From: Candidatus Eremiobacteraceae bacterium
Lineage (GTDB): Bacteria > Vulcanimicrobiota > Vulcanimicrobiia > Eremiobacterales > Eremiobacteraceae
Assembly: GCA_035295225.1 (NCBI GenBank)
Contig: DATGJI010000055.1
Span: forward strand, 173,188-237,187
DNA length: 64,000 nt
Reading direction: 5' to 3'
Made by a program: the position numbers and the translations under genes. The notes under the pieces are model-generated. The model worked only from the letters and a program-made list of their open reading frames with translations, searched no databases and had not been told where the DNA came from. Positions 15,766 to 22,912 of this stretch are shown here, piece after piece; position 1 is the stretch's first letter; every line of letters begins with the position of its first letter.

Positions 15766-16383
15766 TTACAATTTGCGGATGAGCGCCGTCACTTTGCCGA
15801 CGATTTTGGCCTTCGTGGTGTACACCGGCTCCATAAATTTGTTCTCGGGCTGGAGACGCACTCTGCCATTTTCCAGATAGAATGTCTTGATGGTGGCTTC
15901 CCAGTCGCCGCCTTGCGTGTCGTCGGGATACGCGACGACGATGTCGCCGTTCTCCGCGACCGGCTGCGGGTTGACGACGACGAGGTCGCCGTCGAGGATG
16001 GCCGCGTCTACCATGGAGTCGCCCTTGACGCGGAGCATGAACGATCCCGAATTCTTTGCGAAGTGCGCCGGCACGCTGATGCGCTCGTCGACGTTTTGAA
16101 TGGCTTCGTAGTTCCAGCCGGCGGCGACGCGGCCGACGACAGGCAGAGACAGCGTTTCTTCTCGCGACTCATTGCCTGAGACGAGTGCGCGGGGCTTGGT
16201 CGGATCGCGCTTGATCAGACCTTTCTTCTCGAGCGTGCGGAGGTGGCATTGCACGGTGCTGCTGGATGAGAGGCCGACGCGCTCACCGATCTCACGTACT
16301 GACGGCGGGTAGCCGTGCTCGCGGCGAAAATCACGAATGGTGTCTAGGATGGCTTGTTGACGCGGCGTCGTCTTGCGATCCAC
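15766..16383 (-). CDS. lexA: LexA, SOS repressor
   Basis: 205 residues. The N-terminal winged helix (1-68) has PPSVREIGERVGLSSSSTV. The autocleavage site is Ala88-Gly89 in GRVAAGW, and the catalytic pair is Ser123 in KGDSMVD and Lys166 in EATIKTF. RecA filaments trigger self-cleavage and derepression of SOS genes. The GTG start is preceded by AAGGCGG. A minus-strand promoter (TTGCAA-N17-TACGAT) overlaps a LexA box at 16502-16515, so the gene is probably autoregulated. The gene is divergent from a YneA-like LysM gene, as in Bacillus. Confidence 0.96.
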   Translation of the reverse strand: MDRKTTPRQQAILDTIRDFRREHGYPPSVREIGERVGLSSSSTVQCHLRTLEKKGLIKRDPTKPRALVSGNESREETLSLPVVGRVAAGWNYEAIQNVDERISVPAHFAKNSGSFMLRVKGDSMVDAAILDGDLVVVNPQPVAENGDIVVAYPDDTQGGDWEATIKTFYLENGRVRLQPENKFMEPVYTTKAKIVGKVTALIRKL

Positions 16384-16475
16384 GAATATCTACCGCCTTC
16401 TCACCTTGTCGCCAAACGGGACAGAGGGTGACGATATTGTACGGCGGTCGCTAGGCCGACCGTCGCGCACAGAGC

Positions 16476-16504
16476 ATCGTACCATACAGGGTCAGATTTT
16501 GCAA
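16476..16504 (-). promoter_or_regulatory. Predicted lexA promoter
   Basis: On the minus strand: -35 TTGCAA (16504-16499), 17-bp spacer, -10 TACGAT (16481-16476). The -35 overlaps the LexA box at 16502-16515 by three bases, which fits autorepression. Confidence 0.65.
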
Positions 16505-16515
16505 ACATTTGTTCG
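16502..16515. promoter_or_regulatory. LexA box 1
   Basis: CAAAC-ATTT-GTTCG matches the Gram-positive consensus CGAAC-N4-GTTCG at all but one position. It overlaps the lexA -35 and lies just upstream of the -35 of the divergent LysM gene, so one dimer could affect both promoters. Confidence 0.75.
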
Positions 16516-16523
16516 AATAATTC

Positions 16524-16552
16524 TTGACAGCTTCCCCACCCGGCGATAAGAT
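16524..16552 (+). promoter_or_regulatory. Predicted promoter of the YneA-like gene
   Basis: TTGACA (16524-16529), 17-bp spacer, TAAGAT (16547-16552): close to a perfect housekeeping promoter. LexA boxes lie on both sides, box 1 upstream of the -35 and box 2 at the expected transcription start. Confidence 0.8.
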
Positions 16553-16560
16553 TAGGCCGA

Positions 16561-16574
16561 CAAACGTATGTTCG
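16561..16574. promoter_or_regulatory. LexA box 2
   Basis: CAAAC-GTAT-GTTCG, identical in both conserved arms to box 1. It covers the predicted start of transcription of the LysM gene, the position of a classic repressor operator. Confidence 0.78.
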
Positions 16575-16603
16575 TATCGGCCTTGCCGGAGGGAACGGCT
16601 TCC

Positions 16604-16897
16604 ATGCTACAACGCCACAACTCGTCGCGGACGACCCTGATTCCGCTCATCCAGTTTCTCTCCCTCGTCGTGATCTTCGCCCTGCCCGTGGTCTGGGGAG
16701 CTCGCGTCTACACGTCCACGCAGGTGAGCTACGCGCACGTGACCGTGGCGTCAGGCGACACCGTCTGGGGCCTCGTCGCCCGATCGGCGGCGCCGGGCAG
16801 CGATATCGCCGAATCAGCGTATCGCGTGTCGCAAATCAACCACTTGAACCCGAAAAGCAAGCTCCACGCCGGACAGATCCTCCTCATCCCAAGATAG
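16604..16897 (+). CDS. yneA: YneA-like SOS cell-division inhibitor (TM + LysM)
   Basis: 97 residues from ATG at 16604, chosen because GGAGGG stands 10 nt upstream. An ATG at 16568 would lie inside the LexA operator. A single membrane segment (about 12-32, IPLIQFLSLVVIFALPVVWG) is followed by one LysM domain (about 43-97) with VASGDTVWGLVARSA, INHLNPKSKLHAGQ and LLIP. The same architecture, size and place, divergent from lexA under LexA control, defines Bacillus YneA, which halts division during DNA damage. The symbol rests on architecture and context rather than on sequence identity. It should sit in the inner membrane with LysM facing peptidoglycan. Confidence 0.8.
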   Translation: MLQRHNSSRTTLIPLIQFLSLVVIFALPVVWGARVYTSTQVSYAHVTVASGDTVWGLVARSAAPGSDIAESAYRVSQINHLNPKSKLHAGQILLIPR

Positions 16898-16918
16898 CGG
16901 ATTTATCGCTCCTTCGGT

Positions 16919-16948
16919 TTGACCGCAAATCGCCGCGCATGGTATCCT
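16919..16948 (+). promoter_or_regulatory. Candidate rpsO promoter
   Basis: TTGACC (16919-16924), 18-bp spacer, TATCCT (16943-16948). It lies between the YneA-like gene and rpsO and gives a leader of about 80 nt. Confidence 0.45.
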
Positions 16949-16970
16949 GTGACGGTGCCTTGCTACGTCG

Positions 16971-17009
16971 GCACTGCGGCCCGCAATCGATGCGGTGCTG
17001 CGGCCGTGC
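16971..17009 (+). promoter_or_regulatory. Structured leader of rpsO (possible S15 autoregulatory site)
   Basis: The leader can form an inner hairpin CCGCA-ATCGA-TGCGG (16981-16995) enclosed by outer pairing of GCAC (16971-16974) with GTGC (17006-17009). It ends just before the AAGGAG ribosome site. S15 represses its own mRNA through leader structures in several phyla, and those structures differ between phyla. This is a candidate only. Confidence 0.35.
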
Positions 17010-17036
17010 GCGAATTCGGAAGGAGCCTATCACACC

Positions 17037-17306
17037 GTGGCACTTAGTAAAGATCGCAAAACTGCGGTCATAGATAAACATCAGCGAAAAAAAGAAGACA
17101 CGGGTTCACCGGAAGTGCAGATCGCGCTTCTCACCGAGTCCATCAACGAGCTGACCGAACACTTCAAGACTCACAAGAAAGATCACGCGAGCCGACGCGG
17201 ATTGCTCATCAAAGTGGGTAAGCGGCGCAGTTTGCTGCGCTATCTCGAGCGAAGCGATCTCGAGCGTTATCGCGCCATTGTGGCAAAACTCGGATTGCGC
17301 CATTAG
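17037..17306 (+). CDS. rpsO: 30S ribosomal protein S15
   Basis: 89 residues from GTG at 17037, the standard S15 length; AAGGAG lies 11 nt upstream. Conserved segments include [30 protein letters not shown] and the C-terminal [14 protein letters not shown]15 binds 16S rRNA helices 20-22 early in 30S assembly. It is followed by pnp, the common bacterial order. The upstream in-frame codons are not conserved and should not be included. Confidence 0.97.
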   Translation: MALSKDRKTAVIDKHQRKKEDTGSPEVQIALLTESINELTEHFKTHKKDHASRRGLLIKVGKRRSLLRYLERSDLERYRAIVAKLGLRH

Positions 17307-17393
17307 TATCTGAAATACGCATGATCGCGCGCGTCTCGCCCTCGTAACGTCGGGCGCGGCGCGCTTTCCATATCCAGGTATACCCCTGGGTGC

Positions 17394-17421
17394 TTGAGAA
17401 CAAGCAATCGTCGAATATAGA
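17394..17421 (+). promoter_or_regulatory. Candidate pnp promoter
   Basis: TTGAGA (17394-17399), 16-bp spacer, TATAGA (17416-17421), in the 147-bp rpsO-pnp gap. Short inverted repeats precede it (CCAGG...CCTGG near 17374-17389). Read-through from rpsO is also likely. Confidence 0.4.
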
Positions 17422-17453
17422 TGTTATTGATAAGAATCTAGGAGGAACCCCTT

Positions 17454-19577
17454 TTGCCAGAGTCCGTCAGCCTGGAGCTGGGCGGCCGCACACTCACCAT
17501 TGAAACCGGTGAACTCGCGCGCCAAGCCAGCGGCTCCGCATTTGTGCGCTACGGCGACACCTGTATCCTAGCCGCCGCCACCGCAAGCGCAAACCCCCGC
17601 GAAGGCATCGATTTCTTTCCCCTCACATGCGACTATGAAGAGCGCATGTACGCCGCAGGAAAAATACCGGGCGGCTTCATCAAGCGTGAAGGACGGCCGT
17701 CAGAAAAAGCGACGCTGACCGCGCGCCTCATCGACCGGCCGATCCGCCCGCTCTTCCCGGACGGCTTCCGCAACGACGTCCATATCATCTGCACGGTGCT
17801 CTCGGTCGACCCGGAAGTGGATCCGGACGTCGTCGCCATGGTCGGCGCGGGCGCAGCGCTCGCCGTGTCCGACATTCCGTTTGAGTTCAACGTCGCCGGC
17901 GTGCGCGTCGGCATCGTCGACGGCGAGTACGTCGTGAATCCGTCGAAATCGTTGATGGATTCGAGCACGCTCGACATGATCATGGCCGGCACGTCTGACG
18001 CCGTGATGATGGTCGAGGGCGGAGCGAAAGAGATCTCCGAGGACCAGTTTCTCGGCGCGGTCGAATTCGGCCACGAGCGCATCAAAGAGATCGTGCGAGT
18101 CATCAACGAGTTGGCGCGCCGCGCCGGCAAACCGAAACGCGCGTTCAAATTGTTCGTGCCGTCGCCATCGCTGCGCCGTTTCGTCGATGAGGTCTTCGGG
18201 GCAGAGATCTCCCGCGCTATGCGCGTCACCGGCAAAGCCGATCGTCAACGCGCGTTCGACTCGATCACGCGCGACGAAGCGAAGCGCCGGATCGTCGGCC
18301 ACCCGCTGGAACACGAACTGCGACCGCTGCTCGAAGATCCGAAGAACCAGGAATTCGACAAGTGCGTCAAGGCGCGCGAGGAAGACGAGCTGCGCGTCAT
18401 GGTCGTGGACGAAGGTGTTCGGCCGGACGGACGCCGCTTGAATGAGATCCGCCCGATCACGTGCCGCACCACGATCGTGCCGCGCACGCACGGCTCCGGG
18501 CTGTTCACGCGAGGCGAAACGCAGATATTCACGGCTGCGACCCTCGGCTCCATTTCAGACGAACAGCGCATCGATGGGCTAGGCCCACAGACGTTCAAAC
18601 GCTACATGCATCACTACAATTTCCCGCCGTACTCGGTCGGTGAGACGCGCCCGATGCGCGGACCCGGCCGCCGCGAGATCGGACACGGCCACCTCGCTGA
18701 GCGCGCGCTCGTTCCGCTCCTCCCGCCGCCGGATCAGTTCCCATACACGCTTCGACTCGTATCGGAGACGTTTGAGTCAAACGGATCGTCGTCGATGGGC
18801 TCGGTGTGCGCGAGCACGCTCGCGCTCATGGATGCCGGTGTGCCGCTGCCGAAACACGTGGGCGGCATCGCGATGGGTCTCATCCTCAAAGATGGACGCG
18901 CTGGTATTCTCTCGGACATCCAGGGGCTCGAGGACGCGCTCGGCGAGATGGACTTCAAAGTCGCCGGCACCGTCGACGGCATCACCGCCGTGCAGATGGA
19001 CATCAAGGTGCAAGGCATCACGATCGATGTCATGCGCCGCGCGATGGAGCAGGCGCGCGACGGACGCATCTTCATCATCGGCAAGCTGCGCGAGACGATC
19101 GCTCAGCCGCGGCGCGGTCTCTCCGCGTTCGCACCGCGCATGTACGTGCTCGAGATCAATCCCGAGAAGATCAAAGACGTCATCGGGCCAGGCGGCAAAG
19201 TCATCAATAAGATCGTCGCCGATACCGGCGTGAAGATCGATATCGAAAACGACGGCCGGGTCTTCATCGCGGCGCCCGATGGCGAGAGCGGCGAGAAGGC
19301 CAAGAAGATCGTCGAGGATCTCGTCCGCGACGTCGAGGTCGGAGCGGTCTACACCGGCGTGGTGAAGCGCATCATGAACTTCGGTGCGTTCGTACAAATA
19401 CTGCCCGGCAAAGAAGGCCTCGTGCATATCTCGCAGTTGGCGGAACATCGCGTCAACCGCGTGGAAGACGAAGTCAACTTAGGCGACACGCTGACCGTCA
19501 AGGTCCGCGAGATCGACAGCCAAGGACGCGTGAATCTTTCGCGCGTGCTGACGGGCGAGAACTCGCACTCGCATTAA
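17454..19577 (+). CDS. pnp: Polyribonucleotide nucleotidyltransferase (PNPase)
   Basis: 707 residues; phosphorolytic 3'-5' exoribonuclease of the RNA degradosome. The two RNase PH-like domains are seen (first with IDFFPLTCDYEERMYAAGKIPGGF, second with FTRGETQIFTAATLGS and SMGSVCASTLALMDAGVP). A KH domain (about 555-620, DVIGPGGKVINKI) and an S1 domain (about 625-695, GAVYTGVVKRIMNFGAFV) complete the normal layout. The start is TTG with AGGAGGA 7 nt upstream, so TTG is well supported. The gene ends before two tandem family A repeats with a T-tract. Confidence 0.97.
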   Translation: MPESVSLELGGRTLTIETGELARQASGSAFVRYGDTCILAAATASANPREGIDFFPLTCDYEERMYAAGKIPGGFIKREGRPSEKATLTARLIDRPIRPLFPDGFRNDVHIICTVLSVDPEVDPDVVAMVGAGAALAVSDIPFEFNVAGVRVGIVDGEYVVNPSKSLMDSSTLDMIMAGTSDAVMMVEGGAKEISEDQFLGAVEFGHERIKEIVRVINELARRAGKPKRAFKLFVPSPSLRRFVDEVFGAEISRAMRVTGKADRQRAFDSITRDEAKRRIVGHPLEHELRPLLEDPKNQEFDKCVKAREEDELRVMVVDEGVRPDGRRLNEIRPITCRTTIVPRTHGSGLFTRGETQIFTAATLGSISDEQRIDGLGPQTFKRYMHHYNFPPYSVGETRPMRGPGRREIGHGHLAERALVPLLPPPDQFPYTLRLVSETFESNGSSSMGSVCASTLALMDAGVPLPKHVGGIAMGLILKDGRAGILSDIQGLEDALGEMDFKVAGTVDGITAVQMDIKVQGITIDVMRRAMEQARDGRIFIIGKLRETIAQPRRGLSAFAPRMYVLEINPEKIKDVIGPGGKVINKIVADTGVKIDIENDGRVFIAAPDGESGEKAKKIVEDLVRDVEVGAVYTGVVKRIMNFGAFVQILPGKEGLVHISQLAEHRVNRVEDEVNLGDTLTVKVREIDSQGRVNLSRVLTGENSHSH

Positions 19578-19595
19578 CACCGAACCCTTATCTGA

Positions 19596-19659
19596 AGGGG
19601 CCGACGCCAGTCGGCCCTCTTGTCCGAAGGGGCCGACGCCAGTCGGCCCTCTTTTTTTT
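19596..19659 (+). terminator. Tandem family A repeats with T-tract after pnp
   Basis: Two copies of AGGGGCCGAC-GCCA-GTCGGCCCT, about 31 bp apart (19596-19619 and 19627-19650). The second is followed by CTTTTTTTT. Together they form a strong intrinsic terminator for the rpsO-pnp transcript. Confidence 0.85.
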
Positions 19660-19718
19660 GCATGACTCTCCCGCCGCATACGCGTAATTTGTCATCCGTG
19701 ACAGACTTTCGGCACGCG

Positions 19719-20231
19719 ATGCGCCACGCAGCGGTACTTTTCTTGGTATCAGCCGCAGTTGCCATCGGCGCGTGCGCGAGCAAAGCGCCACCGGCATGCT
19801 GCGCAACGCTTGGCTACACTCGGGCGCAGGTCGAAGCCGTCCTCGGCTCACCTTCTCCGCCGCAAAGTTCGAAGTACCATCCGCTTCCGTCGCCGCCGCC
19901 CGGCACGGCGATCTACACGACCGAGCACGGCTATCTCACCGTGAAGTACGACCGCAAACCGCCGGCGATCGCGCGGTCGCTATCGCTCGACTTTTATGAA
20001 GGCAAAGACCCGGCGACGGCATATGCGCTGATCGCACCGTACCTCCCGCCCGACGCCGCCGACGCCGGCGACAAAGTCGTGGGCTCGAAATACCAAGAGC
20101 GCGCCTTTACGAGCGCGGAGTTGGGTCGCGCCGTGCCCGATAGCAAAGGGATGATATTCGTGGAGTGCGCGAGCCCGAATCCGGCACGCGAGTGCGATCG
20201 CATGGACATAGCAGCCCGGACAAATCCGTAG
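19719..20231 (+). CDS. Putative lipoprotein
   Basis: About 170 residues from ATG at 19719; GTG at 19698 is an alternative, and neither has a good ribosome site. The N-terminus MRHAAVLFLVSAAVAIGAC is a lipoprotein signal with the lipobox Cys at residue 19. The mature part has CCATLGYTRAQVEAVLG, which resembles the small SmpA/OmlA-type fold (helix then strand, 'TRAQVEAVLGSP'). It continues with TEHGYLTVKYDRKPPAIA and a C-terminal disulfide candidate (two Cys). The open frame can be extended upstream into the family A repeats, but that part is repeat sequence. Function unknown; possibly envelope-associated. Confidence 0.65.
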   Translation: MRHAAVLFLVSAAVAIGACASKAPPACCATLGYTRAQVEAVLGSPSPPQSSKYHPLPSPPPGTAIYTTEHGYLTVKYDRKPPAIARSLSLDFYEGKDPATAYALIAPYLPPDAADAGDKVVGSKYQERAFTSAELGRAVPDSKGMIFVECASPNPARECDRMDIAARTNP

Positions 20232-20233
20232 TA

Positions 20234-20325
20234 GGGCAAGCATAGCTTGCCCGCCCGATAAAACGCGTGGGCCGACTGACGTCGGCCCCTTCGGAACTTA
20301 TTGCTGGGCCGACTGACGTCGGCCC
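20234..20325. repeat. Repeat cluster C-A-A between convergent genes
   Basis: Family C palindrome GGGCAAGC-ATA-GCTTGCCC (20234-20252), then two family A copies with loop TGAC (20269-20288 and 20306-20325). It fills the 114-bp gap between the lipoprotein gene, whose TAG directly touches the first repeat, and the convergent tolC-like gene. Confidence 0.85.
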
Positions 20326-20345
20326 CTTCTTCACAAAACGTGGCG

Positions 20346-21764
20346 TTACAATAGTCCGGCGGCGCGTTGGAGTGCCGTCAAGGCGATGCGAAGGTCGGCT
20401 TGTGCGCTCACATATTGGGTTTGTGCTTGTTCGTCGGCGAGCAGCGCGTCGGAGAGTTCGAGCGACGTGCCGACGCCGGAGCGAAACCGAAGCTGGCTGA
20501 CACGTAAGCTTTCATCCGCCGAATCCTGTGCTGATTTAGCAGCGCCGACTTCGGCCTGAGCGGCGGCATAATTGAAGTAGGCCTGTCGCGCCTCTAGATC
20601 CACCGAATTGCCGAGCTGCTTCAAGTCGATCTTCGCCTTCGCGACGTCGGCTTTGGCTTCGGCGACTTTTCCATGCGTCAGGCCGCCGTCAAAAAGTTTC
20701 CACGTGACCGCGAGCGTCTCCGAGAGCTGCGGTTGGGGCACGTTTTCGAAATTGGGTTTGCTGCTCGCGTCGGAGATTTCGAGACCGATATTCGGAAGCG
20801 ACCCCGCTCTAGCGGCTTTCACGGATTCGTCCGCGAGCTCCACAGCCGCGCGCGCAGCGCCGAGTTCCGGGCGCCGCGATTGCGCGTCGGCGGTGACGCC
20901 TTCCAGCGTGAATGACGGCGTGGCAGCGCCCAACGATTCGGTCGGCTCGATGATGCTGTTGAGATCGACGTTCAACAGATTGGCAAGCGTCGCGTTGTCG
21001 AGCGCCGCCGTTGCGTTGGCCTGGATGTCTCGCACTTGCGCGTTCGAAAGCACGACCTGTTCTCGCAATACGTCGGCCTTGGCGAGCGTGCCGGCTTTGT
21101 ATCCGTCGTTCGCGATTCCGAGATTCTGTTGCGCGACGGACACCGTCTGATTTGCAATCGCGGCAGACTGCCGCGCCTCGATGAGGCCAAAATATGCGTT
21201 GGTCACGTCGCGGATCACGTCGGCATGTTCTGCGTCCAGCGAACTCTCAGCAGACGATAGTCCTGCGGCGGCCTGGCCGACCGCGGCCTGCACCGCGCCT
21301 CCGCTGAAGATCGCATAGCTCAGCGTCGCATTGACGTTGTTGAGGTCGGTCGCAGAGAAGAAGAGTTTTTTCGAGACAAGTTTTCCGCCCGGTCCGGGCG
21401 ACTGAAAAATGAAAAACGCCGCGTTCTGCGTGTGCACGAATGAATAGTCCGCGGAAAGCGAGGGCACGCGCCCGGCACCGGCTTGTATGACCCGGGCCGC
21501 TGCTGCTTGGACATCCTGAGCCGCCGCTTGATATGAGAGATTATTCGTCTGCGCGATCTGAAGCGCGTCTGCGAGCGTCAACTTCATCTGCGGCGCTGGG
21601 CTTGCGGTTGAAGGCGCGGCGGACGGTGCTGCCGGCGTGGCCGGTGCAGCCGGCGCTGACGTGGCGGGTGCAGCCGGCGCCGCTTGCGCACTCACGCCGG
21701 CGTTCAGCAACGCTGCAGCCGCGATTGCCGCTGACGCGGCGAGTCGACATACGTTCACGAACAC
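20346..21764 (-). CDS. TolC family outer-membrane efflux protein
   Basis: 472 residues with a signal peptide (ending near AQA, residue 28) and an Ala/Pro/Ser-rich linker (about 28-58). Two outer-membrane efflux repeats follow: KLTLADALQIAQTNNLSYQ starts the first, and SRRPELGAARAAVELADESV starts the second. Long helices rich in Ala, Gln and Asp fit the periplasmic tunnel. It forms the outer-membrane exit duct for RND or ABC pumps, or type I secretion. No inner-membrane pump or adaptor gene lies next to it. It is good evidence for an outer membrane in this organism. Its stop lies 20 bp from the family A repeats. Confidence 0.9.
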   Translation of the reverse strand: MFVNVCRLAASAAIAAAALLNAGVSAQAAPAAPATSAPAAPATPAAPSAAPSTASPAPQMKLTLADALQIAQTNNLSYQAAAQDVQAAAARVIQAGAGRVPSLSADYSFVHTQNAAFFIFQSPGPGGKLVSKKLFFSATDLNNVNATLSYAIFSGGAVQAAVGQAAAGLSSAESSLDAEHADVIRDVTNAYFGLIEARQSAAIANQTVSVAQQNLGIANDGYKAGTLAKADVLREQVVLSNAQVRDIQANATAALDNATLANLLNVDLNSIIEPTESLGAATPSFTLEGVTADAQSRRPELGAARAAVELADESVKAARAGSLPNIGLEISDASSKPNFENVPQPQLSETLAVTWKLFDGGLTHGKVAEAKADVAKAKIDLKQLGNSVDLEARQAYFNYAAAQAEVGAAKSAQDSADESLRVSQLRFRSGVGTSLELSDALLADEQAQTQYVSAQADLRIALTALQRAAGLL

Positions 21765-21798
21765 TGACCTTTCACGCGGCGGGCGGGCGCAGCCCGCC

Positions 21799-22158
21799 TC
21801 AAGCAGCCGACGCGTTGGCCAAATGCGCCGGACGATACTTGAATACCCGCGCCAGGGCAGTTATCTCGAATATCCGGCGCACCGGATCGTTCGCTGCGAT
21901 TACGCGCACGTCGCCGCCGCGCTCGCGGACAAGCCGCAGTATGCCGATGAGCGCTGCCAAGCCGGAGGAATCGAGCCCGCTCACGGCGCCGAGATCGAGG
22001 GCGATTCTTGACGCGGCGCCTTCTTTTAAGAGGTCCGCGAGTTTCCGCCGGATCTCCCTGCCCGAAACGCCGCTCAGGTCACCCTCGACCGTGACGAGGA
22101 CCTCGCCGGGATCCAGGTCGAGCGAAAAGTTCTTGGCGACTGCAATATCGACGCCCAT
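21799..22158 (-). CDS. STAS domain protein (anti-sigma factor antagonist type)
   Basis: 119 residues from ATG at 22158, where GGAG stands 9 nt upstream. The open frame continues to 22296, but that region enters a terminator hairpin. The STAS core has VTVEGDLSG, the helix after RIALDLGAVSGLDSSGLAALIG and VRVIAANDPVRRIFEIT. The serine in LDSSGLA is the site phosphorylated by anti-sigma kinases in SpoIIAA/RsbV proteins. No kinase or sigma gene is adjacent, so the partner is unknown. The stop lies 34 bp from the TolC-like gene on the same strand. Confidence 0.85.
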   Translation of the reverse strand: MGVDIAVAKNFSLDLDPGEVLVTVEGDLSGVSGREIRRKLADLLKEGAASRIALDLGAVSGLDSSGLAALIGILRLVRERGGDVRVIAANDPVRRIFEITALARVFKYRPAHLANASAA

Positions 22159-22286
22159 TTTGTCCATCTCCGATTTCGCGATATTGTCGCAAATGATGTG
22201 CTGGTTAATTGTTACGACGTATATTGTTAACCGCTTTACCATCTCCTTCTTAACTGTTTGTTGTTTTCCGTTCTGTCCCGCAATAG

Positions 22287-22313
22287 AAAGAGCCACCCGT
22301 TGGGTGGCTCTTT
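22287..22313 (-). terminator. Intrinsic terminator hairpin
   Basis: A perfect 12-bp stem, AAAGAGCCACCC, loop GTT, and its complement. It is located 36 bp downstream of the stop of the minus-strand secreted-protein gene. It is unrelated to the A, B and C repeat families. Confidence 0.75.
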
Positions 22314-22349
22314 GAAACCGATTTGGATCGGCCGGTAGCCTGGGATTTC

Positions 22350-22790
22350 TTAGAGCCGGGCGTTGATCACGGCGTCGACGCCCACCCCGTAGACCCGCTT
22401 GAACCCCTTCAAGACGTTCAAATTATCGATCGGGATGAGGGCCCGGACCTGCCAGACGCCGTTGTTCCACTGCGCGGCGAACGCGCCGACGGCTTGCACT
22501 TGGTCGATCGCGGACTGCGGACCGGTTACCTGTGCGGCGCCGACGTAGGTGGCGGAGCCGGTTTCTATGATGGGCACAACCTTCGTCTTATCTTGGTTTC
22601 CCACGTTGTTCGCGAGCATGATGCTGTTGATGAAATGGTCGAGCGGACCGGCGACCGCCTTCACGGCAAAGACGCCCGCGGCGCCTTTCACAACGCTGTT
22701 GAGCAAATTGTCCGCGCGCGCCGACATCGCGAAGGGCGCGGTTGCGATCGCGGTCGCGACGAGTGCGGCTGCGATGGTCTTTCTGTTCAT
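22350..22790 (-). CDS. Secreted hypothetical protein
   Basis: 146 residues with a clear signal peptide (MNRKTIAAALVATAIATA, cleavage after SARA near residue 26). The mature part, with VVPIIETGSATYVGAAQVTG and QWNNGVWQVRALIPIDNLN, looks like a small beta-rich domain. I do not recognise the family. There is no cysteine or membrane anchor, so it should be free in the periplasm or outside. GGAG lies just upstream of the ATG. It forms a single transcription unit ended by the hairpin at 22287-22313 and is divergent from ubiD. Confidence 0.65.
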   Translation of the reverse strand: MNRKTIAAALVATAIATAPFAMSARADNLLNSVVKGAAGVFAVKAVAGPLDHFINSIMLANNVGNQDKTKVVPIIETGSATYVGAAQVTGPQSAIDQVQAVGAFAAQWNNGVWQVRALIPIDNLNVLKGFKRVYGVGVDAVINARL

Positions 22791-22912
22791 GATACTCCTC
22801 TGAACGCTGCAACCTCGCGGCGTTCTGCGGTGAGACGATAGTATAACGTACCCATCTTTGCGATAGTTCCAACAGTCGCGGCGCGCGCAATCCCGCTGCG
22901 CCGAGGCTTTCC

